From contig JOGW01000020.1 in NCBI GenBank assembly GCA_000721375.1, forward strand, positions 1-64,000: a stretch of 64,000 bases of DNA, written 5' to 3'. A model generated the notes under the pieces. The model did no database searches, was not told where the DNA came from, and saw only the letters and a list, made by a program, of their open reading frames with translations. The translations under genes were made by a program, and so were the position numbers. The DNA is from Streptomyces sp. NRRL B-3428 (lineage in GTDB: Bacteria; Actinomycetota; Actinomycetes; Streptomycetales; Streptomycetaceae). Below are positions 23,565-31,583 of the stretch, piece by piece (position 1 is the first letter of the stretch; the number at the start of each line of letters is the position of its first letter).

Positions 23565-24557
23565 ATGAAGATGCTCATCAATGTGGCGGAGACCGTGGTC
23601 GCGGACGCGCTGCGCGGTATGGCCGCCGCCCACCCCGATCTGACGGTGGACGTCGAGAACAGGGTGATCGTACGGCGGGACGCACCCGTCGCCGACAAGG
23701 TGGGTCTGATCTCGGGTGGCGGCAGCGGCCACGAGCCGTTGCACGGTGGGTTCGTGGGTCTCGGCATGCTGTCGGCGGCCTGCCCGGGTGAGGTGTTCAC
23801 GAGTCCCGTACCAGATCAGATGGTGCGGGCCGCGGCGGCCGTGGACAGCGGCCAGGGCGTGCTGTTCATCGTCAAGAACTACACGGGCGACGTCATGAAC
23901 TTCGACATGGCCGCCGAACTCGCCGAGGACGAGGGCATCCAGGTCGCCAAGGTGCTCGTCAACGACGACGTGGCCGTGATCGACAGCCTCTACACGGCCG
24001 GTCGGCGCGGTACGGGCGCCACCCTGTTCGTGGAGAAGCTCGCGGGCGCGGCCGCCGAGGAGGGTATGCCGCTGGAGCGCGTGGAGGCGATCGCCCGCCA
24101 GGTGAACGAGAACTCGCGCAGTTTCGGTGTGGCGCTCAGCGCCTGCTCCACACCCGCCAAGGGCAGCCCCACCTTCGATCTGCCCGCCGGGCAGCTGGAG
24201 TTGGGCATCGGCATCCATGGCGAGCCGGGGCGTGAACGCCGCCCGATGATGACCTCCGGGGAGATCGCCGAGTTCGCGGTGGACGCGATCCTCGACGACA
24301 TGCGGCCGCGCAACCCGGTCCTGCTGCTCGTCAACGGCATGGGCGCGACCCCGCTGCTGGAGCTGTACGGCTTCCACGCCGAGGTCTCCAAGGTGCTCGC
24401 CGCGCGCGATGTCGCCGTGGCGCGGGTCCTGGTGGGCAATTACGTGACCTCGCTCGACATGGCCGGCGCCTCGGTGACGTTGTGCCAGATCGACGAGGAG
24501 CTGCTCCGCCTCTGGGATGCTCCGGTGCGTACGCCGGCCTTGCGCTGGGGCATCTGA
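23565..24557 (+). CDS. dhaK: dihydroxyacetone kinase subunit DhaK
   Basis: A 330-residue substrate-binding subunit of PTS-dependent dihydroxyacetone kinase. The conserved SGGGSGHEPLHGGFVG lies near residue 50. H218, in GIGIHGEPG, corresponds to the histidine that binds dihydroxyacetone covalently in E. coli DhaK. The complex makes dihydroxyacetone phosphate in the cytoplasm, using phosphate relayed from PEP through the PTS. ATG 23565 has GGAGG nine bases upstream. It is the first gene of a dhaK-dhaL-dhaM set. Confidence 0.95.
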   Translation: MKMLINVAETVVADALRGMAAAHPDLTVDVENRVIVRRDAPVADKVGLISGGGSGHEPLHGGFVGLGMLSAACPGEVFTSPVPDQMVRAAAAVDSGQGVLFIVKNYTGDVMNFDMAAELAEDEGIQVAKVLVNDDVAVIDSLYTAGRRGTGATLFVEKLAGAAAEEGMPLERVEAIARQVNENSRSFGVALSACSTPAKGSPTFDLPAGQLELGIGIHGEPGRERRPMMTSGEIAEFAVDAILDDMRPRNPVLLLVNGMGATPLLELYGFHAEVSKVLAARDVAVARVLVGNYVTSLDMAGASVTLCQIDEELLRLWDAPVRTPALRWGI

Positions 24558-24606
24558 CCCCCACGCCCTGCACCGCCCGCCGGCCCCCACGCCGTGCACC
24601 GCCCGC
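24558..24606. repeat. 23-bp direct repeat between dhaK and dhaL
   Basis: Copies at 24558-24580 and 24584-24606 differ at one base (C/G) and start directly after the dhaK stop codon. They are followed by short GCCCCGCT repeats. The arrangement looks like a recent tandem duplication. Confidence 0.85.
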
Positions 24607-24636
24607 TGCCCCGCTGCCCCGCTGACAGGAGGCCCT

Positions 24637-25269
24637 GTGCTCGACGCCGACTTCTTCCGCCGCTGGATGACGGCCACCGCTGCCGCCGTGGAGCGTGAGG
24701 CGACCCGCTTGACCGAACTCGACTCGCCCATCGGCGATGCCGACCACGGCAGCAATCTGCGCCGCGGGTTCACCGCGGTGGCGGCCGCGCTGGAGAAGGA
24801 GGCGCCGGACACGCCGGGGGCCGTACTGGTCCTGGCGGGACGGCAGTTGATCTCGACCGTCGGCGGGGCTTCGGGTCCGCTGTACGGAACGCTGCTGCGC
24901 CGTACGGGAAAGGATCTCGGTGAGGCGGCCGAGGTGTCCGCCGAGCAGTTCGCCGCCGCTCTGCGCGCGGGTCTCGAGGCCGTCGCCAAGCTCGGCGGCG
25001 CCGTCCCCGGCGACAAGACGATGGTGGACGCGCTCGATCCGGCGCTCGCCGCCCTGGACACGTCCTTCGCGGCGGCGGAGGAAGCCGCCGAGGCTTTCGC
25101 GGCAGCGGCGCGGGCCGCCGAGGGCGGGGCCGAGTCGACGATTCCGCTGATCGCCCGTAAGGGCAGGGCGAGTTATCTCGGGGAGCGCAGCATCGGACAT
25201 CAGGATCCGGGGGCGACGTCCTCGGCGCTGCTGATGGCGGCGCTCGCCCAGACGGCTCGGGCGGCGTGA
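24637..25269 (+). CDS. dhaL: dihydroxyacetone kinase subunit DhaL
   Basis: A 210-residue ADP-binding subunit that passes phosphate from DhaM to dihydroxyacetone held by DhaK. The metal- and nucleotide-binding aspartates are in SPIGDADHGSNLRRGF, with further conserved segments GGASGPLYGTLLR, GDKTMVDALDPA and GRASYLGERSIGHQDPGA. GTG 24637 is preceded by AGGAGG. The stop codon overlaps the dhaM start. Confidence 0.94.
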   Translation: MLDADFFRRWMTATAAAVEREATRLTELDSPIGDADHGSNLRRGFTAVAAALEKEAPDTPGAVLVLAGRQLISTVGGASGPLYGTLLRRTGKDLGEAAEVSAEQFAAALRAGLEAVAKLGGAVPGDKTMVDALDPALAALDTSFAAAEEAAEAFAAAARAAEGGAESTIPLIARKGRASYLGERSIGHQDPGATSSALLMAALAQTARAA

Positions 25270-25679
25270 TGACCGACTCGCCGCTGGTCGGCATAGTGCT
25301 CGTCTCCCACAGCGGGCCGGTCGCCACCGCCGTCGCCGACCTCGCCTCCGGTCTCGCGGGCGGCAAGGCCCTCGCCCCGGTCGCCGCCGCGGGCGGCACC
25401 CCCGACGGCGGCCTCGGCACCAGCGCCGACCTGATCCGCGCCGCGGCCCACTCGGTGGACCGCGGCGCCGGAGTCGCCCTTTTGGTGGACCTGGGCAGCG
25501 CCGTACTCACGGTGAAGGCCCTGCTCGCCGAGGGCGATGAACTGCCCGACAACTCACGCCTGGTGGACGCCCCCTTCGTCGAGGGCGCGGTCGCCGCGGT
25601 GGTGACGTCTTCGGCGGGCGCGGATCTCGACGCGGTGGAGGCGGCGGCGCAGGAGGCCTACGGCTATCGCAAGCTGTGA
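25269..25679 (+). CDS. dhaM: PTS-dependent dihydroxyacetone kinase phosphotransferase subunit DhaM
   Basis: A 136-residue EIIA-mannose-like domain with the phosphorylated histidine in VLVSHSGPVA (residue 14) and the family segment DLGSAVLTVKALL. It has only the EIIA domain; E. coli DhaM adds HPr and truncated EI domains, so here phosphate must come from the cell's general EI and HPr. ATG 25269 overlaps the dhaL stop as TGATG; GTG one codon earlier is also possible. Confidence 0.92.
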   Translation: MTDSPLVGIVLVSHSGPVATAVADLASGLAGGKALAPVAAAGGTPDGGLGTSADLIRAAAHSVDRGAGVALLVDLGSAVLTVKALLAEGDELPDNSRLVDAPFVEGAVAAVVTSSAGADLDAVEAAAQEAYGYRKL

Positions 25680-25727
25680 GGCCTCCAGAATCGCCAGGAG
25701 TGAGACCTCCGGCAGCTCCTGCCTCGG

Positions 25728-26633
25728 TCAGTCCGCCAGGCGGGCGAGCGCCAACCCATGTGCGTGGGCCAGCGATTCGGCAGCGTCGAGAGGGACGTCC
25801 GGTTGCACACCGACCCCCTCCCAGTTCGTGCCGGAGACGGGGTTGACGGCGCGGCCCACCGGGACCGTGGCTTCCAGGTGCGGGTGCACGGTCCAGCCAT
25901 CACACGGATGCGCACCGCCACGCGTGGACTCGCCGACGACCACGGCGCGGCCGAGCTGCTGGAGGTTGTACGCCAGTTCCTCCGCGGCGGAGAACGTGCT
26001 GCCGCTGGTCAGCACGTACAGCGGCTTGCTGCCACCGAAACGGGCACCCGGAACGTAGGGCAGACTCCAGGACTGCTCGGTGCGCTCACCGTTGCGCCAG
26101 TACATGGAGTTGAGGTGCGTGCGCTCGTCCAGCAGGTAGCTGCAGACGAAGGCGACCGCGTCCGGGTCGCCGCCCAGGTTGGCGCGAAGGTCCACGATCA
26201 GCGCCTGGGCGCGGGAGACCAAGGTGAGGGCGGCGCTGAGCGGTTCGGCGGACCACTCCATCGGAAACAGCATCGGTGCGAGCTCCAGCACGGCGACGCC
26301 ACCCTCCAGCAGCTCCACCCGGGGCGCGCCACCGAGCGACGTGTCGAAGTCTCGGCGCATGGCCTCCAGGTTGGCCGCCCCCTTCTTCGGCGGCACCTGG
26401 CCGGCATGGTGCTTCAGCCTCAGGTGTCGATCACCGTTGACCGACTGCAGGTCCGCGGTGACCAGCCGGGCCAGCTCCTCGGCTTCCTCGACGTCGTAGG
26501 CGCCCGCCGCGAGGCGCTCCTTCAGCAAGTGGTCGAGCTGCTCGGCTATTTCAGGGAAGGCATAGTGCTCGTTCACGAGGCGTATCGTCTCGCCGATGAC
26601 CGGGGCAGGCTGAAGTTTCGTCTGAGTCGTCAT
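25728..26633 (-). CDS. S41 family peptidase
   Basis: A 301-residue protein with the S41 (tail-specific protease) core. Segments are GGVAVLELAPMLFP, ALIVDLRANLGGDPDAV and the active-site region LTSGSTFSAAEELAY, with the nucleophile probably S215. There is no signal peptide and no clear PDZ domain, so it belongs to the compact IRBP-like branch and probably acts in the cytoplasm. The ATG sits directly after a promoter-like sequence, suggesting a leaderless mRNA. The substrate is unknown. Confidence 0.83.
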   Translation of the reverse strand: MTTQTKLQPAPVIGETIRLVNEHYAFPEIAEQLDHLLKERLAAGAYDVEEAEELARLVTADLQSVNGDRHLRLKHHAGQVPPKKGAANLEAMRRDFDTSLGGAPRVELLEGGVAVLELAPMLFPMEWSAEPLSAALTLVSRAQALIVDLRANLGGDPDAVAFVCSYLLDERTHLNSMYWRNGERTEQSWSLPYVPGARFGGSKPLYVLTSGSTFSAAEELAYNLQQLGRAVVVGESTRGGAHPCDGWTVHPHLEATVPVGRAVNPVSGTNWEGVGVQPDVPLDAAESLAHAHGLALARLAD

Positions 26634-26640
26634 GGCAGCG

Positions 26641-26670
26641 AGTACAACACCGCTGCGCGAGAACGGTCAA
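26641..26670 (-). promoter_or_regulatory. probable leaderless promoter of the S41 peptidase gene
   Basis: On the minus strand TTGACC (plus-strand 26665-26670) and TGTACT (26641-26646) are 18 bases apart. The ATG begins seven bases after the -10 box, about where transcription should start, and no ribosome site is visible. Confidence 0.5.
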
Positions 26671-26839
26671 AGACTTTGGACCATTGACTGCGGATGCCCA
26701 GGACGAGCATCTGCGCGGCACATTGGTGGCGCTCCGCAGGTGCGGCCAGTGGCCCTCGCAAGAACCCGCAGCCGCTGCGAACCGCCGCGCCAACCGGCCG
26801 AAGGCCTCGGCGAGTTCGGGGGGTCCGACCACTGCGGGC

Positions 26840-26941
26840 GCATACGCGAACCTCAGCTCCTCCCGCGCCCTGACCGCAGCCCCCACCGCCACAAGGACCC
26901 GCGGGTCAGCCGAGCTCGCGCAGCCGGTCGACATCGCTGCG
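26840..26941 (-). pseudogene. remnant of a YafY/WYL-type transcriptional regulator
   Basis: One minus-strand frame encodes LRSDVDRLRELG followed by a stop (26906-26941), the typical end of the helix-turn-helix in YafY-type regulators. The next frame continues ADPRVLVAVGAAVRAREELRFAYAP, typical of the start of their WYL domain. The two pieces overlap or abut in different frames, and the rest of the gene is absent. A frameshift plus deletion of an ancestral regulator explains this best. Confidence 0.45.
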
Positions 26942-26953
26942 GAGTGAAGCAGG

Positions 26954-27664
26954 TCAGTCGACACCCGGGTACGGCACCTTGGCCCCGACGAACCTCGTAC
27001 GGCCGCGCCGCTTGAAGCCCAGCGACTCGTACAGCCGGATCGCGCCTTCGTTCGTCTCCGCCGCGTGCAGGAACGGGATCTCACCTCGCTCGCGGATCCC
27101 GGCCGCCACCGCGCGCACGAGACGGGTGCCGAGGCCCTGACCGCGGAACTCCTCGTCGGTGCAGACGGCGCTGATCTCGGTGTAGCCGGGCGGGTGGATC
27201 CGCTCCCCCGCCATCGCGATCAGCCGCCCGTCGCGGCGGATGCCGAGGTACGTGCCGAGTTCCACGGTCCGCGCGAGGAAGGGGCCGGGCTGCGTACGGC
27301 TCACGAGGTCGAGCATCTCGGGCACGTCGTCCGCGCCGAGGAGCACGACGTCGGGGTCGGGCCGCGCGTCGACCGACTCGTCGACGAGCTGCACACCGTT
27401 CCCCTGCCAGCTGATCTCCCAGCCGGCCGGGGGCATCGTGCGCAGCCCGGGCATGGCGACCTCGGCGCCCGGTCCGCGCAGCGCGGCGAGATCGGCCCAG
27501 TCCCGGGCGTCGGGTTCGTCCGGCAGCGCCTGCCACGGCGATACGTCCTCGGGGTAGCTCAGCGCACGACCGTGGCGCTCGGCGAAGTGGGCGTGCGGTC
27601 CGAGGAGCGCCGCATACGTCGGGTTGTCCAAAACGTGCCCGGTCACCCGCAGTGCGGCGGTCAT
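26954..27664 (-). CDS. GNAT family N-acetyltransferase
   Basis: A 236-residue protein with a C-terminal GNAT domain. The acetyl-CoA loop is CTDEEFRGQGLGTRLVRAV and motif B is FLHAAETNEGAIRLYESLGF. The N-terminal 100 residues are a less conserved extension (HVLDNPTYAALLGPHAHFAERHG) seen in GNAT proteins with an FR47-like domain. It transfers acetyl groups to an unknown amine. It is convergent with nothing and leftward like its neighbours. ATG 27664 lacks a strong ribosome site but is the only sensible start. Confidence 0.87.
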   Translation of the reverse strand: MTAALRVTGHVLDNPTYAALLGPHAHFAERHGRALSYPEDVSPWQALPDEPDARDWADLAALRGPGAEVAMPGLRTMPPAGWEISWQGNGVQLVDESVDARPDPDVVLLGADDVPEMLDLVSRTQPGPFLARTVELGTYLGIRRDGRLIAMAGERIHPPGYTEISAVCTDEEFRGQGLGTRLVRAVAAGIRERGEIPFLHAAETNEGAIRLYESLGFKRRGRTRFVGAKVPYPGVD

Positions 27665-27757
27665 GGTGTTGCTCCTTGCGTCGGCTTCTCACGAGGGCTC
27701 ACGGGCACGGGCGGTGTCGTGGCCCTCGCACAAGATCAAAGCCGGCTCGGCCGGGGA

Positions 27758-28177
27758 TTATTCCGCTGGTGAACCCGTACGACGCCGGTCCCCGGCATCG
27801 TGCGCTTCCCGGCTCTCCATGATCCGCGCATTGTTCTGCATCGCCCACCCGGCCAGTGCGAGCGCGGGCGGGATCAGGCTCTTGCCGAGCGGTGTCAGCG
27901 CGTATTCGACGCGTGGCGGCACCTCCGCGAAGGCCGTACGTGAGACAAGGCCGTCGCGGGTGAGATTACGCAGCGTCAGGGTCAGCATGCGCTGGGAGAT
28001 ACCGGGGACGTGCTCATGGAGTTCGCCGAAGCGCAGCCGCTTCTCGTCCAGGGTGGCGACGATCAGGAGTGTCCACTTGTCGCAGATACGGTCGAGCACG
28101 GCGCGGATCGACTGACCGCCGTCGCCGCGGATCATGCAGGTGTGCTCGTACTGCGTGCCCGGCTGCGCCTCTGACAT
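27758..28177 (-). CDS. HxlR family transcriptional regulator
   Basis: A 139-residue winged-helix regulator. The family core DKWTLLIVATLDEKRLRFGELHEHVPGISQRMLT is typical, with a conserved cysteine near the N-terminus (EHTCMI) that senses thiol-reactive compounds in several relatives. ATG 28177 is preceded by AAGGAG. It is divergent from a DoxX gene, with repeat elements between them, so it likely represses both itself and that gene. Confidence 0.9.
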   Translation of the reverse strand: MSEAQPGTQYEHTCMIRGDGGQSIRAVLDRICDKWTLLIVATLDEKRLRFGELHEHVPGISQRMLTLTLRNLTRDGLVSRTAFAEVPPRVEYALTPLGKSLIPPALALAGWAMQNNARIMESREAHDAGDRRRTGSPAE

Positions 28178-28187
28178 GACAACTCCT

Positions 28188-28221
28188 TGTGCCTTACGCA
28201 CATCCGTGTGCCTTTTGTAAG
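28188..28221. promoter_or_regulatory. probable HxlR operator between hxlR-like and doxX-like genes
   Basis: An inverted repeat GCACA-N4-TGTGC (28198-28202 and 28207-28211) lies inside a wider pair CTTAC/GTAAG (28193-28197 and 28217-28221). TGTGCCTT is also directly repeated at 28188 and 28207. The position in the divergent gap fits a regulator site. Confidence 0.45.
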
Positions 28222-28284
28222 CCGTTCGCGGCTGCTCCATCATGAGGCCCTTCCCACCCGTAACCCGTCTCCTGGGGGACCGTC

Positions 28285-28650
28285 ATGACCGTGGCCTACT
28301 GGATCGTCGCCGTACTGCTCGGCCTGTTCTATCTCTACTCCGGCGGCATCAAGGCGGTGCGGAGCCCCGAGCAGCTCAAGCCCATGATGGCCTGGGTGGA
28401 CACGGTCCCACTGCCCGCGCTGCGGGCGCTCGGCATAGTCGAAGTGCTCGGCGCGCTCGGCCTGTTGCTGCCGCCGCTCACCGGGACAGCTCCAGGTCTG
28501 GCGATCGCGGCGGCAGCCGGCCTCGTACTGCTGCAGTTCGGGGCGATGCGGCTGCATCTGTCCCGCGGCGAGGTGCGCGAGACGGGTCTGAACATCGCCC
28601 TGATCGTGCTCGCGGGTGTGGCGGTGTGGCTGGGGACCGTCTGGCTCTGA
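28285..28650 (+). CDS. DoxX family membrane protein
   Basis: A 121-residue protein with four membrane helices. The N-terminus WIVAVLLGLFYLYSGGIKAV and the loop GIVEVLGALGLLLPP are typical of DoxX/DoxX-like proteins, which are often next to HxlR or MarR regulators and respond to quinone or thiol stress. It is divergent from the HxlR gene. ATG 28285 follows a GGGGG stretch. A block of 13-bp tandem repeats begins five bases after its stop. Confidence 0.85.
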   Translation: MTVAYWIVAVLLGLFYLYSGGIKAVRSPEQLKPMMAWVDTVPLPALRALGIVEVLGALGLLLPPLTGTAPGLAIAAAAGLVLLQFGAMRLHLSRGEVRETGLNIALIVLAGVAVWLGTVWL

Positions 28651-28654
28651 GGCC

Positions 28655-28730
28655 GGTCCGGACGGCCGGTTCAGACGGCCGGTTCAGACAGCCGGTTCAG
28701 ACAGCCGGTTCAGACAGCCGGTTCAGACGG
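28655..28730. repeat. 13-bp tandem repeat between convergent doxX-like and Nudix genes
   Basis: Four full copies of GGTTCAGACRGCC (28668-28719), a diverged copy before them (28655-28667) and a partial copy after (28720-28730). The last copy contains the stop codon of the Nudix gene. Because 13 is not a multiple of three, the array puts TGA into all three minus-strand frames. Confidence 0.92.
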
Positions 28731-29196
28731 TGGGATCGAACCAGGTCGGCTCGTCGAGCAGCGCCTGCTTGATACGGAAGAGCCCGAACTCGTGCAGCTG
28801 CGGCAGCGCGTCCACGGAGAACCAGCCCACCTCCAGCGACTCGTCGTCGTTCACCCGAGCCTCGCCGCCCACCGCACGGCAGCGCAACGTGATGTCCATG
28901 AACTGGCAGTGGTCGCCATTGGGGTACATCGTCGGATTGAGCGTCTGCACCAGGACGACCCGCTCGACGACGCAGTGCACGCCGGTCTCCTCGTACACCT
29001 CCCGTACGGCGCACGCGGCGGGCTGCTCACCGGGCTCGGGGATGCCGCCGATCACCGACCACTTGCCGGTGTCGGCGCGACGGCCGAGCAGCACTCGGCC
29101 CTCGTCGTCGAAGACGAGCGCGCTCACGCCCGGCAGGAAGAGAAGCTGGTGGCCCGCGGTGGCCCGGATCTCGCGGATGAAGTCGGGAGTTCCCAT
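28723..29196 (-). CDS. Nudix hydrolase
   Basis: A 157-residue protein with a perfect Nudix box starting GGIPEPGEQPAACAVREVYE, ending ETGV (GX5EX7REUXEEXGU). It hydrolyses a nucleoside diphosphate linked to another group; the substrate cannot be told from sequence. ATG 29196 leads directly into MGTPDFIREIRATAGHQ, a start seen in Streptomyces Nudix proteins. Its stop codon falls within the 13-bp repeat array, so array changes could alter the C-terminus. Confidence 0.92.
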   Translation of the reverse strand: MGTPDFIREIRATAGHQLLFLPGVSALVFDDEGRVLLGRRADTGKWSVIGGIPEPGEQPAACAVREVYEETGVHCVVERVVLVQTLNPTMYPNGDHCQFMDITLRCRAVGGEARVNDDESLEVGWFSVDALPQLHEFGLFRIKQALLDEPTWFDPTV

Positions 29197-29257
29197 GGCC
29201 CCGACCCTAACCCGTGGCCCCTTCACCGATCGGCCGCTCCCCCGGTGTGCCCACCCG

Positions 29258-30862
29258 TTACTCCGCGGCCGCGCCTCGCGTCCGCACCCGCCGTGCCACC
29301 GCCCAGCCGATGCCGCCGAAGGCGACGGCGACCAGGGCGAGTTCGGGGGCGACGCCCATCGTGGTGGCCGGGGTCTGCGAGCTGCGCAGCGGCACATCGG
29401 CGACCAGGGTGTCGGCGGTGAACCAGGTGGTGCGCTGGGTGACCTCACCGTCCGGCATGATCACGGCGCTCACACCGCTGGTCACCGGCACGGTGACGGT
29501 GCGGCTGTGTTCGACGGCCCGGATCCGCGACATGGCGAGCTGCTGGTAGGTCATCTCGCTGCGGTCGAAGGTGGCGTTGTTGCTGGGCACGGAGATCAGC
29601 TGCGCGCCGTGCGTGACGGTGTCGCGTACGGCCCAGTCGAAGGCCGCCTCGTAGCAGGTGGCGAGGCCGACCTGGGTGCCGTTCATGGTGAACACACCGG
29701 GCTTGCTGCCCCGGCTGAAGTCCTTGCGGATCATCGTGCCCCACTCGGGGTTGATCCCGTCGATCACCGAGCGCAGCGGCAGATACTCGCCGAACGGCTG
29801 GATCTGACGCTTGTCGTAGGTCGACGTGGGGCCCTTGACCGGGTCCCACAGGATCTGCTCGTTGAGCAGTCGGCCGTCGTCGGCCTCGACCACACCACCG
29901 ACGGAGATGGGCGCGCCCACGGCCTTGGCGGCGGCGTCGATGTCGGCGTACGCGTCGGGGTTGCGGAAGGGGTCGATGTCGGAGGAGTTCTCCGGCCAGA
30001 GCACGAAGTCGGGCTTCTTGACCTTGCCTTCGCGGATCCGCTCGGCAAGCCGCAGCGTCTCCTTCACGTGGTGGTCGAGCACCGCCTTGCGCTGGGCGTT
30101 GAAGTCGAGTCCTGCGCGCGGCACGTTGCCCTGGATGACGGCTACCGTGGCGGTGCCGTCCTCGGCCGCGTCGGAGACCAGCGGCAGGGAGGCGACCGCA
30201 CCGAGGACCGGGACGAGAACGGCCGCGAGCGCCACGGCGGCTGCGCCACGGTGCAGGGTGCGGGTACGGCGGTACGCGAGGAACACCCGCACCGCCTCGA
30301 AGAGACCGAACCCGCAGAGCACGACGGCGAAGCCCAGAACGGGTGTGCCGCCCAGCGCCGCGAGCGGCAGGAACACTCCGTCGGCCTGACCGAACGCGAT
30401 CTTCCCCCAGGGGAAACCGCCGAACGGCGCACGCGCACGTGCCGCCTCACCCAGCGTCCACACCGCGGCCGCCCACAGGGGCCAGCCCGGCAGCTTGGAC
30501 ACGGCGGCGACACCGACGCAGGTGACGGCGACCAACAGCGCCTCGATCGCGACGAGCGCCAGCCACGGTCCGGGGCCGACCTCGACACCGGTCCACACGA
30601 GCAGCGGCAGCAGGAAGCCGAGGCCGAAGAGGTAGCCGCGCCCGAGCGCGCTCTTCCAGCCGCGGCCGCGCAGAGTCCAGGCGAGCGCGGCGAAGGCGGG
30701 CAGCGCCAGCCACCACAGGGTGCGCGGCGGGAAGCTGACGTAAAGGAGCACCCCGCTGAGCGCCGCCACGGCAGCCGGAATGAGCCCGCGCAGGATGCGC
30801 AGGACACGCGACTGGGGTGTGGGCGGAGTCTGCTCGCCGGTCGGGGTGATGGTGGCTGTCAC
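29258..30862 (-). CDS. lnt: apolipoprotein N-acyltransferase
   Basis: A 534-residue membrane enzyme that adds the third acyl chain to the N-terminal cysteine of lipoproteins. About six to seven N-terminal helices are followed by a nitrilase-type domain. The catalytic triad is visible: E291 in LWPENSS, K351 in YDKRQIQPFGEY and C403 in LATCYEAAF, matching E267-K335-C387 of E. coli Lnt. GTG 30862 is the start, although its ribosome site is weak. Lipoproteins elsewhere in this window would be substrates. Confidence 0.93.
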   Translation of the reverse strand: MTATITPTGEQTPPTPQSRVLRILRGLIPAAVAALSGVLLYVSFPPRTLWWLALPAFAALAWTLRGRGWKSALGRGYLFGLGFLLPLLVWTGVEVGPGPWLALVAIEALLVAVTCVGVAAVSKLPGWPLWAAAVWTLGEAARARAPFGGFPWGKIAFGQADGVFLPLAALGGTPVLGFAVVLCGFGLFEAVRVFLAYRRTRTLHRGAAAVALAAVLVPVLGAVASLPLVSDAAEDGTATVAVIQGNVPRAGLDFNAQRKAVLDHHVKETLRLAERIREGKVKKPDFVLWPENSSDIDPFRNPDAYADIDAAAKAVGAPISVGGVVEADDGRLLNEQILWDPVKGPTSTYDKRQIQPFGEYLPLRSVIDGINPEWGTMIRKDFSRGSKPGVFTMNGTQVGLATCYEAAFDWAVRDTVTHGAQLISVPSNNATFDRSEMTYQQLAMSRIRAVEHSRTVTVPVTSGVSAVIMPDGEVTQRTTWFTADTLVADVPLRSSQTPATTMGVAPELALVAVAFGGIGWAVARRVRTRGAAAE

Positions 30863-30921
30863 GCCGCGGAGTCTACGGCGCGCGCCTGTGACCAGGGCAA
30901 GGGCGTCCAGGAAGCAATACT

Positions 30922-31488
30922 TCAGGCACCCTGTGCGGTGCCCGCCTGAGGAAGCTTGAGGTGCTCGCGGATGAAGCGCACCGCGGCCTCCGCGTCGTCG
31001 ACGGTGACGGTGAACTTCCGTCCGTCGCCCAGGTTCAGGACCAGTCCCTCACCACGCCGTACGACCACGGCGGTGCCCTTCTCGGGACGCCAGCGATACC
31101 CCCAGCCGCCCCACTGCTGCGGAGTCACCCTCGGGGCGAACTCGGCGGCGACGATATGGCTGAGGAGGATACGGCGGCGCGGCAGGCCCATGTGACCGCA
31201 GCGCACTTCGAGGGCTTCCGGGTCCACCCGTACCGCCACATGTACGAAGGCGAGGGTGCCGAACAGCATCAGGATTCCGGCGGCCACGCAGCCGACCACC
31301 GACATCACCAGCGGAGCGAGCCCGGAGGTCCAGGGGGAATCGACAGCAAGCTCGATACCGAGAGCCATGCAGGCGGCGCCGGCACAGGCGAGCAGCCACT
31401 GCACACGGTTCGTGGCGCGGCCGGTCCAGATCTGCGGTGGGGCCTCTGTGCCCCGCTCCGCGTCTTCGTCGTGGAGGCGGTCCCTCAT
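30922..31488 (-). CDS. membrane protein with two helices and a PH-like domain
   Basis: A 188-residue protein. Two adjacent membrane helices (WLLACAGAACMALGIEL; VMSVVGCVAAGILMLFGTLAF) are followed by a cytoplasmic domain with short beta-strands (EALEVRCGHMGLPRRRILLS, VLNLGDGRKFTVTV). This resembles bacterial PH-domain membrane proteins of unknown function. ATG 31488 is preferred; a GTG at 31524 is in frame. It lies 59 bases upstream of lnt, in the same direction. Confidence 0.7.
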   Translation of the reverse strand: MRDRLHDEDAERGTEAPPQIWTGRATNRVQWLLACAGAACMALGIELAVDSPWTSGLAPLVMSVVGCVAAGILMLFGTLAFVHVAVRVDPEALEVRCGHMGLPRRRILLSHIVAAEFAPRVTPQQWGGWGYRWRPEKGTAVVVRRGEGLVLNLGDGRKFTVTVDDAEAAVRFIREHLKLPQAGTAQGA

Positions 31489-31583
31489 GGCGTGAAGGCT
31501 ACTCGTGTTCCGCTGCGAAGGCACGGGATCGCGGAGCGTGACCTTCGGATGTGGGTCCCATGTATCCGAAGGCTCGAACGGGC

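Larger units (their letters stand above)
26634..26953. other. intergenic region (320 bp) with a regulator remnant
   Basis: It lies between the S41 gene and the acetyltransferase gene. It holds the S41 promoter and the decayed WYL-regulator fragment described separately. Nothing else coding was seen. Confidence 0.6.

Noticed and set aside
24637..25552. Long minus-strand frames opposite dhaL and dhaM
   Set aside because: They are antisense to clearly recognised kinase subunits, with Arg/Pro-rich translations.
28655..28730. The 13-bp array as a CRISPR
   Set aside because: Units are contiguous with no spacers, and no cas gene is present.
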